Source: Paludibacteraceae bacterium (lineage in GTDB: Bacteria > Bacteroidota > Bacteroidia > Bacteroidales > Paludibacteraceae). Taken from it: a DNA stretch of 64,000 bases. Under the pieces are notes generated by a model. It was not told the DNA's origin, ran no database searches, and saw only the letters and a program-made list of their open reading frames with translations. This document shows, piece after piece, positions 18,179 through 27,387 of this stretch; within the stretch, counting starts at the first letter, position 1, and each line of letters begins with the position of its first letter. Both the position numbers and the translations under genes were made by a program. Location of the stretch: assembly GCA_017527905.1 (NCBI GenBank), contig JAFXPK010000041.1:1-64000 (forward strand), written 5' to 3'.

Positions 18179-20515
18179 TCAATCCGTCACAATCGCCTTG
18201 AACTTTTTCTGCATCCGGTTGCCCGCCTCGTCCACCACCGTAATCGTATGCTCACCCTCCGATGCGCTAACACCTTTCTGATGGAAGCGTTTCGTCTCGC
18301 CAAGGTAGGTGTCATCCAGATGCCAATAGAGCGTCACGTCCGCCTGACGATGCGCCACCTCGAAAATGACCTCACCCCGCTTGCCATCCATCTCCTTCGG
18401 GATATACACGACCCGAGAATCCTTCGGGTAGATGAACTCCATCACAGATGCGGACTCGTCCTCACACCCAGGCATGTAAGGAGGCAACGGCATATAGGAA
18501 GTATTGCGCAGGCAATAGAAACTCTCTATCGCAGGAGGAAGGATGAACCAGGACTTATGCACCATATCCAACGGAGACATACACTTCGCCGACACCCTGT
18601 ACTTCTCGTCCTTAGAGAGGTGGACGATCTGATGATATGGGCATGGCTCGCTATTGGCACACGGAGCATACAACATCACGGAATCCCCAGGAGGGCAATC
18701 CTTCCCGCGCAGGAAACCACTCTGGTGGCAGAGCTCCACTGGCACGAAATCCTTCTGCGGGCAAGCGAACCACGACGTATTCGGCAAGATATTGTACACG
18801 GCGAACATCACTGGAGCGGCATATCCTACACCTGTCATATCAGGACGGCCCTCACCATCCGCATTGCCTACCCATACACCCACCACATACTCAGGCGTGG
18901 CACCCACCGCCCATGCGTCTCTGTTACCGAAACTGGTGCCGGTCTTCCACCCAATCTTACGGGAGGAGGAGAACACACGCCAATCCGTCACGTCAGGACG
19001 GTTCAACTCCTTGATGGCATCCATGGTATGCCAGACAGAACCGGCATGGAACAAGACCGGCCTATCGACCACCTTATGCTTCTCCTCCTGCCTACATAGT
19101 CGAGGCGCATGGATATCGCCCTCATCGTATAGGAAGTCCCGATTATAACGGTTCAGCACACGGGCCATGGAAGCATAGACACCCGACACGTCCCAAAGCG
19201 TAGCTTCCGCACCTCCTAGAATCAACGTCAATCCATAATGGTCGGGGGAAAAACTGAGCGTCGTGATGCCCGCCCGCCGCAAATAGTCCTGAAACAACGG
19301 GATGCCATACTTACGCAGCATCAACACAGCGGGAATATTCAGCGAACGGGTCAACGCCTCATGGGCGGGAACGACCCCGTCGAAGGTCCGATTGAAGTTC
19401 TGCGGCTTATACCCCGCGATTTGTATCGGCACATCAGGCACCAACATGCGAGGGGTAACCTGCCCGTCCTCTATCATCGCGCAATAGAGGAATGGTTTCA
19501 GGATACTACCCGTACTACGAGGGGCGCGAATCACATCCACCTGGTTGTCATCTTTGTGGTCATAGGCGGCGTTACCGCAATAGCACAAAACGTTGCCAGT
19601 GGAGACCTCCTGCACCAATACGGATAGGTTTTGCACACCATTCTGGGAGTATATGTGTTTATAGCGGGAAGCGAGTTCCTCCACATTCTTCTGCAACGAG
19701 GCATTCAACGTGACATGCACCACCTGTCCATGCCGCTCCTTGTTCATGCGGTCCACCAAATGGGGCGCCATCACCTGCAAGGAGAATACTTGTTCCGGCA
19801 ACAACTCATCCATCGAGAGATGAAGCGTCTCCTCGTCGAACTCACCCTGTTCGTACATCGTCCGCAGGAGAGCGTCACGCTTGCGTTTCAGCGACTCGCG
19901 GTTCCGCTCCACATGGATCATGGAAGGTGCGTTCGGCAGCACGGCCAAGAGGGCGGCCTCCGCCCAGGAAAGGTCCTTCCCCGCCCGCTGGTAGTAGCGC
20001 CACGAGGCGGTCTGAACACCCACCGTATTACCACCATACGGCGCATTGGAGACGTACATGGAGAGTATCTCCTCCTTCGAATAGTGCAGCTCAAGCCACA
20101 AGGCTCCGAAGGCCTCGATGATCTTCTCAGTGAAGACTCGCTTACGATGGTTACGGCTCATACGGATCACTTGCATGGAGATGGTGCTACCGCCGGAAAC
20201 GACCCTGCCGGCGGAGATGTTAAGCCTCAACGCGCGGAAAATGGAGACCGGATTGACACCCGGATGATGGTAGAAATGTCTATCCTCGAAACACAGAGTG
20301 GTCTTCTTCAGCTTATACGGCACCGTATCCATCGGGGGGAAGCGCCACTGTCCATCATTCGCCAGACGAGCACCCACCAACTCGCCTTTCTCCGTGAAGA
20401 CGACCGTGGAATAATCATTCGGGAAGAGTTGGAAACGAAGCAGGCAGAGCACCGCGAAAAAAACAAAAAGGATGAAAAAGATCCTCGCTTTCCAACTACG
20501 AAAATACTTTTTCAT
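18179..20515 (-). CDS. pbpC: Penicillin-binding protein 1C
   Basis: 778 residues, normal for PBP1C. It polymerises and cross-links peptidoglycan in the periplasm from an N-terminal membrane anchor (residues 10-27). Transglycosylase domain about 45-230 with catalytic Glu77 in FEDRHFYHHPGVNP and GGSTISMQ (108-115). Transpeptidase domain about 295-560 with the SxxK motif Ser337-Lys340 (SILKPF), a SLN motif (TRSLNIPAV) and KTG in GWKTGTSFGNRDAW. The C-terminal 90 residues are the beta-rich domain typical of PBP1C. It follows typA by 29 bases and is probably in its transcript. The alpha-2-macroglobulin gene that often accompanies pbpC elsewhere is not nearby. A weak hairpin (18103-18116) follows. 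Confidence 0.95.
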   Translation of the reverse strand: MKKYFRSWKARIFFILFVFFAVLCLLRFQLFPNDYSTVVFTEKGELVGARLANDGQWRFPPMDTVPYKLKKTTLCFEDRHFYHHPGVNPVSIFRALRLNISAGRVVSGGSTISMQVIRMSRNHRKRVFTEKIIEAFGALWLELHYSKEEILSMYVSNAPYGGNTVGVQTASWRYYQRAGKDLSWAEAALLAVLPNAPSMIHVERNRESLKRKRDALLRTMYEQGEFDEETLHLSMDELLPEQVFSLQVMAPHLVDRMNKERHGQVVHVTLNASLQKNVEELASRYKHIYSQNGVQNLSVLVQEVSTGNVLCYCGNAAYDHKDDNQVDVIRAPRSTGSILKPFLYCAMIEDGQVTPRMLVPDVPIQIAGYKPQNFNRTFDGVVPAHEALTRSLNIPAVLMLRKYGIPLFQDYLRRAGITTLSFSPDHYGLTLILGGAEATLWDVSGVYASMARVLNRYNRDFLYDEGDIHAPRLCRQEEKHKVVDRPVLFHAGSVWHTMDAIKELNRPDVTDWRVFSSSRKIGWKTGTSFGNRDAWAVGATPEYVVGVWVGNADGEGRPDMTGVGYAAPVMFAVYNILPNTSWFACPQKDFVPVELCHQSGFLRGKDCPPGDSVMLYAPCANSEPCPYHQIVHLSKDEKYRVSAKCMSPLDMVHKSWFILPPAIESFYCLRNTSYMPLPPYMPGCEDESASVMEFIYPKDSRVVYIPKEMDGKRGEVIFEVAHRQADVTLYWHLDDTYLGETKRFHQKGVSASEGEHTITVVDEAGNRMQKKFKAIVTD

Positions 20516-20544
20516 CCTTGTAGGTATTAGGAGTCAAAGGTCAA

Positions 20545-22347
20545 TCAGACCCTGTTCGCGCGTTTTCTCTCGGTCTCGTCCAAGATGATCTTACGGATAC
20601 GCATGCTCTTCGGAGTCACCTCGACATACTCATCCTCCTTGATATACTCAAGCGCCTCCTCCAGGGAGAAGATGATAGGAGGGATGATACGAGCCTTTTC
20701 GTCCGAACTCTTCGAACGCATGTTGGTCAACTGCTTGGACTTCGTCACGTTGATGACGATATCATTGTCCTTGCAGTGTTCGCCGACCACCTGTCCCGCA
20801 TAGACCTCGTCCTGCGGACTGATGAAGAAACGGCCCCTATCCTGCAGTTTATCCAAGGCGTAAGCGAAGACCGTACCCGTCTCCATAGCGATCAGGGAAC
20901 CGTTGGTTCTACGCTCGATTTCGCCCTTATAAGGCTGGTATTCCAAGAATCGGTGGGCGATGACACCCTCACCCGCAGTGGCGGTCAGGACATTCGTACG
21001 AAGTCCGATGATACCACGGGAAGGAATGACGAACTCCAGATGCACACGGTCGCCCTTGCGCTCCATGGAGACCATATCACCCTTACGGGTAGATACCATC
21101 TCGATCACCTTACCGGAGACCTCATCCGGCAAGTCGATGGTCAATTGCTCGACCGGTTCGCACTTCACGCCATCGATCTCCTTGATGATGACCTGAGGCT
21201 GGCCCACCTGCAACTCATAGCCCTCACGGCGCATCGTCTCGATCAGGACAGACAAGTGGAGCACACCACGTCCATAGACGATCCACTTATCAGAATCAGG
21301 GTTCTTCTCCACACGGAGAGCCAAGTTGCGGTCCAACTCCTTCTCCAGACGATCGTTGATATGTCTTGAGGTGACGAACTTACCCTCCTTGCCAAAGAAT
21401 GGCGAATCATTGATGGCGAAGACCATGCTCATCGTAGGCTCGTCGATCGCGATAGGTGGCAATGGCTCCGGGTTCTCGAAGTCACAGATAGTATCACCGA
21501 TTTCGAAGTCATCGATACCCACCAATGCGCAAATTTCACCGCAATGCGCCTCACGTACCGTCGCCTGTCCGAAGCCCTCGAACACGCGCAACTCCTTGAT
21601 GCGCACCTTCTTCACAGAACCGTCACGTTTCACGAGCGAGAGGTTCTGGGACTCCTGCAAAGTACCACGGTGGATACGACCGATGGCGATACGTCCCACG
21701 TAAGAGGAGTAGTCCAAAGAGGTAACCAACATTTGTGGGGTACCCACATTCATGTGAGGCTCAGGGATATATTTGATGATGGCGTCCAAAACCGGAGTGA
21801 TATCGTTCTCGCGAGGCTTCTTCCAGTCGTCCGACATCCAGTTATTCTTAGCCGAACCATAGATCGTAGGGAAATCAAGCTGTTCCTCCGTGGCGTCCAG
21901 GTTGAACATCAGGTCGAAGACCTCCTCCTGCACCTCTTCCGGACGGCAGTTCGGTTTGTCCACCTTGTTGATCACCACGATAGGCTTCAGTCCCAATTGG
22001 ATAGCCTTCTGCAAGACGAAGCGCGTCTGCGGCATAGGGCCCTCGAAGGCGTCCACCAAAAGCAACACACCATCCGCCATGTTGAGCACGCGCTCCACCT
22101 CGCCACCGAAGTCGGAGTGACCCGGAGTATCTATGATATTGATTTTGTAGTCCTTATAACGGATAGAGACATTCTTAGAAACAATGGTTATACCTCGTTC
22201 ACGCTCCAAATCATTATTGTCCAGAATCAGGTCAGTCGGTTTCTCGTGATCCTTGAACAGGTTTCCAGCCAACAACATTTTATCCACCAACGTTGTTTTA
22301 CCATGGTCAACGTGAGCGATAATCGCAACATTTCTAATCTTTTGCAT
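20545..22347 (-). CDS. typA: Ribosome-associated translational GTPase TypA/BipA
   Basis: 600 residues, the usual length. It binds GTP and the ribosome and helps large-subunit assembly and growth under stress. The G domain begins at once with the P-loop AHVDHGKTT, then [11 protein letters not shown] (switch I), [14 protein letters not shown] (switch II) and NKVDK (specificity). EF-G-like domains II, III and V follow, and the C-terminal domain carries TypA features such as [19 protein letters not shown]. The leader is about 20-30 bases from a TAACTTCG -7 box. pbpC lies 29 bases downstream. Confidence 0.97.
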   Translation of the reverse strand: MQKIRNVAIIAHVDHGKTTLVDKMLLAGNLFKDHEKPTDLILDNNDLERERGITIVSKNVSIRYKDYKINIIDTPGHSDFGGEVERVLNMADGVLLLVDAFEGPMPQTRFVLQKAIQLGLKPIVVINKVDKPNCRPEEVQEEVFDLMFNLDATEEQLDFPTIYGSAKNNWMSDDWKKPRENDITPVLDAIIKYIPEPHMNVGTPQMLVTSLDYSSYVGRIAIGRIHRGTLQESQNLSLVKRDGSVKKVRIKELRVFEGFGQATVREAHCGEICALVGIDDFEIGDTICDFENPEPLPPIAIDEPTMSMVFAINDSPFFGKEGKFVTSRHINDRLEKELDRNLALRVEKNPDSDKWIVYGRGVLHLSVLIETMRREGYELQVGQPQVIIKEIDGVKCEPVEQLTIDLPDEVSGKVIEMVSTRKGDMVSMERKGDRVHLEFVIPSRGIIGLRTNVLTATAGEGVIAHRFLEYQPYKGEIERRTNGSLIAMETGTVFAYALDKLQDRGRFFISPQDEVYAGQVVGEHCKDNDIVINVTKSKQLTNMRSKSSDEKARIIPPIIFSLEEALEYIKEDEYVEVTPKSMRIRKIILDETERKRANRV

Positions 22348-22376
22348 CTCTGTATTACTTAAAAATTTTCAAGTCG

Positions 22377-22384
22377 CGAAGTTA
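22377..22384 (-). promoter_or_regulatory. -7 box of typA (TAnnTTCG type)
   Basis: TAACTTCG on the minus strand, 30 bases before the typA ATG. Same variant as before the FKBP, menA, yebC and activase genes. No clear -33 box. Confidence 0.45.
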
Positions 22385-22522
22385 TAAAAAAACATCAAAA
22401 AGATGTTATCCAACATAAAAGTATTTTTGAGAGAGTGAAGAATTAAGAGTTAATCAACCTTTAAGCAATATTGACGAATCATTCCGTTACGCATCCAATT
22501 CCCCTCTAAACATTAATAAGCG

Positions 22523-22571
22523 AAAAAGAGACCCTCCTAATCACCAGCCCAGACGGATGAATAAGAGGGTC
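22523..22571 (-). terminator. Terminator of the Asp-rich lipoprotein gene
   Basis: On the minus strand GACCCTCTTATTCATC pairs with GGTGATTAGGAGGGTC with minor mismatches, then TCTTTTTC. It lies 75 bases after the lipoprotein stop. The rest of 22348-22644 shows no gene; 22439-22453 carries the AGAATTAAGAGTTAA repeat also found at 37402-37426. Confidence 0.8.
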
Positions 22572-22644
22572 AACAAGTTTTACTAACCGTAGATCTATCC
22601 CTTCATGTACAAGGGGGAAGTACAATTACTGAACATCAAAAACT

Positions 22645-23115
22645 TCATTCTTCCTCATCGTCTGCGTCCATGTCCTCGAAATCACCAGCGGCGATCTTAT
22701 CCAACGCAACCTGAGGCAAATCGGCAACACGAGTAAATACGGTTGTAGGAGTCTTATAGGTATCGCCCTCAACTGTCACACTGACCGGGATAGTCGGGAA
22801 ACTAGCCAATGTTATCTTCTGGCCGTCAAAAGAGTAAGCGTAGCGATAAACCGTTACGGTCTGTACCTTACCCTGTTGCTTAACATAGACGTCATAGTAA
22901 TAGTCCTTCTCAAACTTCTGGTATTGATCCTCGTACCAATAGAGGGTTTCTGTCACTTGCATCGAATCCCTGCTAATCCAGGTTCCCAACAAGGCGTTAT
23001 TAGTTGTGACCTCATTTTTCACATCATCGTCGTCGTCATCACCACAACTTACCAAGACGGCAGGAGCTGCCATCAAAAGGGAAACCAAGATTCCCGAAAC
23101 CAATTTTCTTCTCAT
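22645..23115 (-). CDS. Asp-rich lipoprotein of unknown function
   Basis: 156 residues. The signal peptide ends in a lipobox (AVLVSC, Cys24) followed by GDDDDDD, the acidic export signal that sends Bacteroidota lipoproteins to the outer face of the outer membrane. The rest (LLGTWISRDSMQVTETLYW ... YRYAYSFDGQKITLASF) resembles small lipocalin-like beta-barrel lipoproteins common in this phylum, and the C-terminus is acidic (DADDEEE). It stands alone with a consensus promoter and its own terminator, suggesting steady strong expression. The lipocalin-like fold is inferred from pattern only. Confidence 0.85.
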   Translation of the reverse strand: MRRKLVSGILVSLLMAAPAVLVSCGDDDDDDVKNEVTTNNALLGTWISRDSMQVTETLYWYEDQYQKFEKDYYYDVYVKQQGKVQTVTVYRYAYSFDGQKITLASFPTIPVSVTVEGDTYKTPTTVFTRVADLPQVALDKIAAGDFEDMDADDEEE

Positions 23116-23165
23116 AAATGTTCTTTTTTTTTAGTTTTAGTAATTTATTTGTTTAAATCGATATT

Positions 23166-23196
23166 CAAATTTAAAACAACATAGCCAAAATACAAA
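23166..23196 (-). promoter_or_regulatory. Consensus promoter of the Asp-rich lipoprotein gene
   Basis: On the minus strand TTTG (23196-23193), a 19-base spacer and TAAATTTG (23173-23166) match the Bacteroidota promoter exactly. The leader would be about 45 bases. Confidence 0.7.
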
Positions 23197-23252
23197 ATAT
23201 GATAGACGAATTGTCTAAACATACATACTAAAGGCAAATATTCATAGACGAA

Positions 23253-24155
23253 TCAGCGAGAGGTCAATAGCATGAGCGTCATCGACACCGCGAACACCAA
23301 CATATTCCTGGAGGTCTCCCCAATCAATGCGTTCAACATAGCCGGTTGTTCGATTTTACGGATCTTACCCCACGTCATGACATGCAAAAGAAGATAAGGC
23401 ACCATCCATAGGAAGGCATAGGGCTTTAGTCCGAGCCAATAACAAGAGACTCCCGCAAGGAGCACGGCGGCCAAGCCCGAACACAGGTACAGGTAGAGGC
23501 CGAACTTCTTGCCGAGCAACACCACGACCGTACGTTTCCCCGACTTCGCGTCATTCTCCACATCACGGTAATTATTCAGGACGAGCAACACATTGACCGC
23601 CAGCCCTGTGGCGATGCCTGCCAACGTCAGCGCCATGGGCCAGGAAAGGATCTGCACGTAAGCCGTAAAGCCGACAGCGACCAATCCGAAGAAAGCCACC
23701 ACCGCCACGTCGCCCAAGCCGTTGTAGGCCAAAGGGAACGGACCGGAGGTATAGAAGTAGGCGAACAACACGCAAAAGATCCCCACAGCGACGAGCCACC
23801 AGCCCACATAGAGCATCAGCACCGAACCAAAAAGGCAACCCATCGCCACCACCACAAGAATACCGATCTTCATGCGCTCAGGCGTAATCCACCCTTGCGC
23901 CGTGGCACGAGGCGGTCCTAAGCGGTCCTCCCCGTCGCTTCCCTTCAGGAAATCATACAAATCGTTGATCAGGTTCGCCGCGATCTGCATGGCGACAGCG
24001 AACAGGAGGCAACACAAAGCCGGCACCCACTGAAAAGCGTCGAAATAGTACGCCAAGGCGCAACCCACGGCCACAGGTGCGACCGCCGCCGCCAAAGTCT
24101 TCGGTCGGGAGGCTAAAAGCCACGCCCGCACAGAGTTCTGTCTAACTTCTTCCAT
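23253..24155 (-). CDS. menA: 1,4-dihydroxy-2-naphthoate polyprenyltransferase
   Basis: 300 residues from ATG 24155 (MEEVRQNSVRAWLLASRPKTL). An upstream in-frame ATG at 24224 is rejected because a -7 box (24185-24178) lies between. It joins a polyprenyl chain to dihydroxynaphthoate in the inner membrane, the step of menaquinone synthesis that gives demethylmenaquinone. UbiA-family signs: the prenyl-diphosphate/Mg site NLINDLYDFLKGSDGEDRLGP, the second Asp motif NNYRDVENDAKSGKRTVVVLLG and about eight membrane helices. The organism thus probably respires with menaquinone. Other men genes are not in the window. Confidence 0.93.
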   Translation of the reverse strand: MEEVRQNSVRAWLLASRPKTLAAAVAPVAVGCALAYYFDAFQWVPALCCLLFAVAMQIAANLINDLYDFLKGSDGEDRLGPPRATAQGWITPERMKIGILVVVAMGCLFGSVLMLYVGWWLVAVGIFCVLFAYFYTSGPFPLAYNGLGDVAVVAFFGLVAVGFTAYVQILSWPMALTLAGIATGLAVNVLLVLNNYRDVENDAKSGKRTVVVLLGKKFGLYLYLCSGLAAVLLAGVSCYWLGLKPYAFLWMVPYLLLHVMTWGKIRKIEQPAMLNALIGETSRNMLVFAVSMTLMLLTSR

Positions 24156-24177
24156 CGGATAGAGTCTATTGGTCCCG

Positions 24178-24185
24178 CGAATATA
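24178..24185 (-). promoter_or_regulatory. -7 box of menA (TAnnTTCG type)
   Basis: TATATTCG on the minus strand, 22 bases before the chosen ATG. It decides the start of menA. No good -33 box is visible. Confidence 0.45.
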
Positions 24186-24238
24186 CAAAAAGGGGGATGA
24201 ACGACGTGCGCCCAACCCCCTCATATTGCCTAAAAAAC

Positions 24239-27202
24239 TTACTCTTTCACAATCCTTTTCGTATAGATCGAATCGCCGGCAACGACACGAGCCACATAGA
24301 TGCCCGCAGGCAATGAACGGAGGTCGATCGTGTTCTCCGAAGCGTCCAACCTCTTCTCCGCCACAACAGTTCCCATAAGGTCGAAGAGTTGGATAGAAGC
24401 AGTAGAGGTCACATCCAACCTGATGGTCAGGAAGTCCGACACCGGATTAGGATAGAATACGCAGACAGCACTCTCCAAATCATCAACGCCGGAAGCGCCA
24501 CCCTTCTTAGCCATCACCACGGCGCGGGCACACCCCGAACCGGTCGTCACGTTCCAATCAGCGATACCTGGGAAACCAGTCTTGCCATCGCCCGCACTGG
24601 TAAACTTGAGCGGTTCTCCTTGATGCGCGAAGGATGAATAATTACTCATGTTCTCATAATAAGAGATGGCGAACGCATCGGAAGAGAAGGTCAACTTATA
24701 GTCACCCTCCGCAGGGATTTCGATTGGATTAGAGAAGGTGATCTTCACGAACTGGTTACCCTTGGAGACCTGGATCGGGTCTGAAGTGAACGTAGTCTTC
24801 TTCGTGCCGGCCAACTCCGCCTTCACGGTAGTCTGACCTTGGTTGTAAGGGTTACCATCGACATGGACGTAGACACTTGAGATGCTGCAAGGCTTGGTGG
24901 CCGTGAAGTTAGCGGATATATTACCCCAGTTCACACCCGTAGAGGTGAAGTCTTTCTGAGACGGTCCCACCACGATGTCCATGGCGCCGGCATCCTGCAC
25001 GTAGAAGGTCTTGTCAGCGGAGATTGTTGTCTTGAAAGAAGAGCCCGTGGCAAGCGGCGAACCGCCCTCCAATTTATCATACCACTCGTACTCGCCATCC
25101 CCTTTCACCGTCAGGGTCACATTGCCACTCACATCAGAAACGGCATCCTCCACCTCAGGCAACAAGGAAACCACCTTGAAGGTCGCGCCCGTCGATTCAC
25201 AATTAGAAGCGGAGATCTCGCACGTGTACTCACCACCCTTCGTGACGACATACTTCGAAGAGGTGGCACCCTTCAACGCCTCCCCGTTTCTATACCACTG
25301 GTATGTCACCGGAGAATCACCCAAGCTGAAATCCATCTCAATTTGGGAAGGGTTACAGAGCTCCATGTCCGGGATAGGTTCGAACTCAGGCAAGGAAGCC
25401 ACCACCACAACGCTTCCGCTGGTAGTCCAGTCGCCGGCGGAATCGATCTCGCAGGTATACTCGCCAGGAGCGGTCACCTGATAAGAAGAGGCGGAAGTCG
25501 ATGATTCCACCTTCTGTCCATCCTTATACCATGTGAAGGTCTTCTTGCCATCGGCAGGCACCTTGCTATCCAATACAACAGACCTCATGCCACAGAGGGA
25601 AACAGTAGGCTCAAATTCAGGAGACGGGTGGCCGAACTTATTGACATTGACAGGGTTGATGATCGAATTGATATAACCCAAAGCACATACCAGACCCGCA
25701 TTGTAATCGATACCGCCCTCAGATATCTGGTAATCGGTCAATGACTCCGAATAGGAGGCAGACTCCAAGGTGGCACCACTACCACCCACCATGAAACCCA
25801 GCTGTATAAATTTATAATTCTTATCAGGTATAGGCACCATGCTCATATTATTGCCATCATAGCGGAAGAAATTACGATGATGGGGAATCACCGGATATTT
25901 ATTGCCGAATCCAACGATGAAAGACATGTTAGATGGATTCTTACCCAAGAGGAATTCAATGGTGGCCAAGGAATAAGGATTCACATCCTTGTCATTCACC
26001 AATTTAGAATACAAACCATACGTAAAGGCTTGGTTGGCAGGGTAACGAAGGGAACCCCACCGATCATCATAATGGCCAGGTTTTCTCAGGATATAGCCAG
26101 AAGAAGGCTTATACATCGAATTCACATAGAAATCCATCACGGCCATCGCCTTTGCGCTGTAGGAGGACTCCTTGATGGAGGCCATCAGATAGGCCGCCAA
26201 ATCCTCCGTGTTGTTATAGCACAACGTGTAGTTGTAATTATAGTCTTTCTCTGCATCCATCCAAGAGCAATTCTCTTCAGCTTTACTCAAGTACTTGGAA
26301 TCATTCGTGGCGCGGTACAACTCCGCCGCAAGGATGACCATGTCCGGCACATACTTAGGCTTCGCACCATAGAATTGGCCAGCACTAGTATTCCCCTTCG
26401 ATGTTCCGTTAACAAAGTCATAAGCGACCTTAGCCTTCTCCAGACACTTTTGAGCATAATCCGGGTCAAACTTCTTATACACACGGGACATCACCGCCAA
26501 TGCAGCACCTCCGAGAGCAGCCATGGAGGTCACGTTACCACTCGCCTTTTTGATTTCTCTGGATCCGTCCGACTCACCTCCTTGCGCCTTTGGCATAGCG
26601 GATTTCACAGGAGAGGTACACCACACCATGTGGTCGGCGTCACCATCGCCCTTCTGGTAATAAAACGTACTCTCATCACGAACAGCCTTCAGGATAAAAT
26701 CGGTCGCGTACTTCACCTCGTCCAAGATGTCAGGGATACCATTCGGCGCACCCTTTTTCCCCTCCCAGGTATAATCATCAGCGGAGATGTAACCATGGTA
26801 ATCGAAAGAATAGTAGTCGTCATATCCCCCAGGGAACTCCGAGTAACCCAACGCCAGCATATAGGCGGAATAGAAGAATGTCTGGCCGAAGAGGGCAAAA
26901 TCGCCGCAATCGAACCAGCCACCCGTCAGGTCGTAAGAGCCATCCGCATCCTTCAGGTAAGACTTACCCTTGACGAACTTGCTCTCAGAAAAAGACATAC
27001 CGTTGGCGACACCGTTCGGTTCATGCGTGGCTACGAGCCAATTGACTCCGTCTCCCATGCGCTGGGCGCCATAAAACCTTGCGGTCATCCACAAGGCCTT
27101 TTGGTATTGCTCCTTATCGAACGACAAGTCCGCCGCGGAGGCCGTGAGGGCACCTGCGAGAGAGCATACCAACGCTAAAATCGTAAATTTAAATCTCATC
27201 AT
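24239..27202 (-). CDS. GH9 endoglucanase with Ig-like domains and T9SS sorting domain
   Basis: 987 residues. Signal peptide about 1-24 (ends ASAAD). The GH9 domain (about 28-515) hydrolyses beta-1,4-glucan by inversion: Asp98/Asp101 in TGGWFDCGD, the His-His-Arg 441-443 in the GFGNKYPVIPHHR motif and acid Glu495 in SEGGIDYNAG. The N-terminal CelD_N Ig domain often fused to GH9 enzymes is absent. Ig-like modules follow (about 530-700; WYKDGQKVESS, TYQWYRNGEALKG), then a beta-rich region. The last 75 residues are a T9SS type A sorting domain (FYPNPVSDFLTIRL ... LPAGIYVARVVAGDSIYTKRIVKE), so the enzyme should leave through SprA and stay on or outside the cell. Single gene, leader about 65 bases. 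Confidence 0.95.
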   Translation of the reverse strand: MMRFKFTILALVCSLAGALTASAADLSFDKEQYQKALWMTARFYGAQRMGDGVNWLVATHEPNGVANGMSFSESKFVKGKSYLKDADGSYDLTGGWFDCGDFALFGQTFFYSAYMLALGYSEFPGGYDDYYSFDYHGYISADDYTWEGKKGAPNGIPDILDEVKYATDFILKAVRDESTFYYQKGDGDADHMVWCTSPVKSAMPKAQGGESDGSREIKKASGNVTSMAALGGAALAVMSRVYKKFDPDYAQKCLEKAKVAYDFVNGTSKGNTSAGQFYGAKPKYVPDMVILAAELYRATNDSKYLSKAEENCSWMDAEKDYNYNYTLCYNNTEDLAAYLMASIKESSYSAKAMAVMDFYVNSMYKPSSGYILRKPGHYDDRWGSLRYPANQAFTYGLYSKLVNDKDVNPYSLATIEFLLGKNPSNMSFIVGFGNKYPVIPHHRNFFRYDGNNMSMVPIPDKNYKFIQLGFMVGGSGATLESASYSESLTDYQISEGGIDYNAGLVCALGYINSIINPVNVNKFGHPSPEFEPTVSLCGMRSVVLDSKVPADGKKTFTWYKDGQKVESSTSASSYQVTAPGEYTCEIDSAGDWTTSGSVVVVASLPEFEPIPDMELCNPSQIEMDFSLGDSPVTYQWYRNGEALKGATSSKYVVTKGGEYTCEISASNCESTGATFKVVSLLPEVEDAVSDVSGNVTLTVKGDGEYEWYDKLEGGSPLATGSSFKTTISADKTFYVQDAGAMDIVVGPSQKDFTSTGVNWGNISANFTATKPCSISSVYVHVDGNPYNQGQTTVKAELAGTKKTTFTSDPIQVSKGNQFVKITFSNPIEIPAEGDYKLTFSSDAFAISYYENMSNYSSFAHQGEPLKFTSAGDGKTGFPGIADWNVTTGSGCARAVVMAKKGGASGVDDLESAVCVFYPNPVSDFLTIRLDVTSTASIQLFDLMGTVVAEKRLDASENTIDLRSLPAGIYVARVVAGDSIYTKRIVKE

Positions 27203-27271
27203 ACAATACTGCTTTAAAACATTATATACTTAATCCGTCTATTCCTCACATTGAATAGAAGTTACAATCGG

Positions 27272-27279
27272 CAAATATA
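27272..27279 (-). promoter_or_regulatory. -7 box of the GH9 gene
   Basis: TATATTTG on the minus strand, 70 bases before the ATG. The -33 match is poor. Confidence 0.45.
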
Positions 27280-27347
27280 AGAAAAAAACAATACAGAAAC
27301 ACATTTCTTTTTACGAAGTGGGAAGTGGAACTCATAAATATAATGAT

Positions 27348-27355
27348 TAAATTCG
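27348..27355 (+). promoter_or_regulatory. -7 box of the DUF3078 gene (TAnnTTCG type)
   Basis: TAAATTCG, 33 bases before the ATG at 27388. No clear -33 box. Confidence 0.4.
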
Positions 27356-27387
27356 CGCCTGAATCAGTAATCAGTTAATGTGTAGCG

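Noticed and set aside
18248..20530. Long open frames opposite pbpC
   Set aside because: His/Arg-rich readings produced by the codon bias of the real gene.
24156..24224. Longer start for menA
   Set aside because: The -7 box at 24178-24185 lies inside it, and the added residues do not match the family.
25877..27178. 433-codon open frame opposite the GH9 gene
   Set aside because: Shadow of the GH9 coding strand; rich in Arg, His and Ile with no domain pattern.
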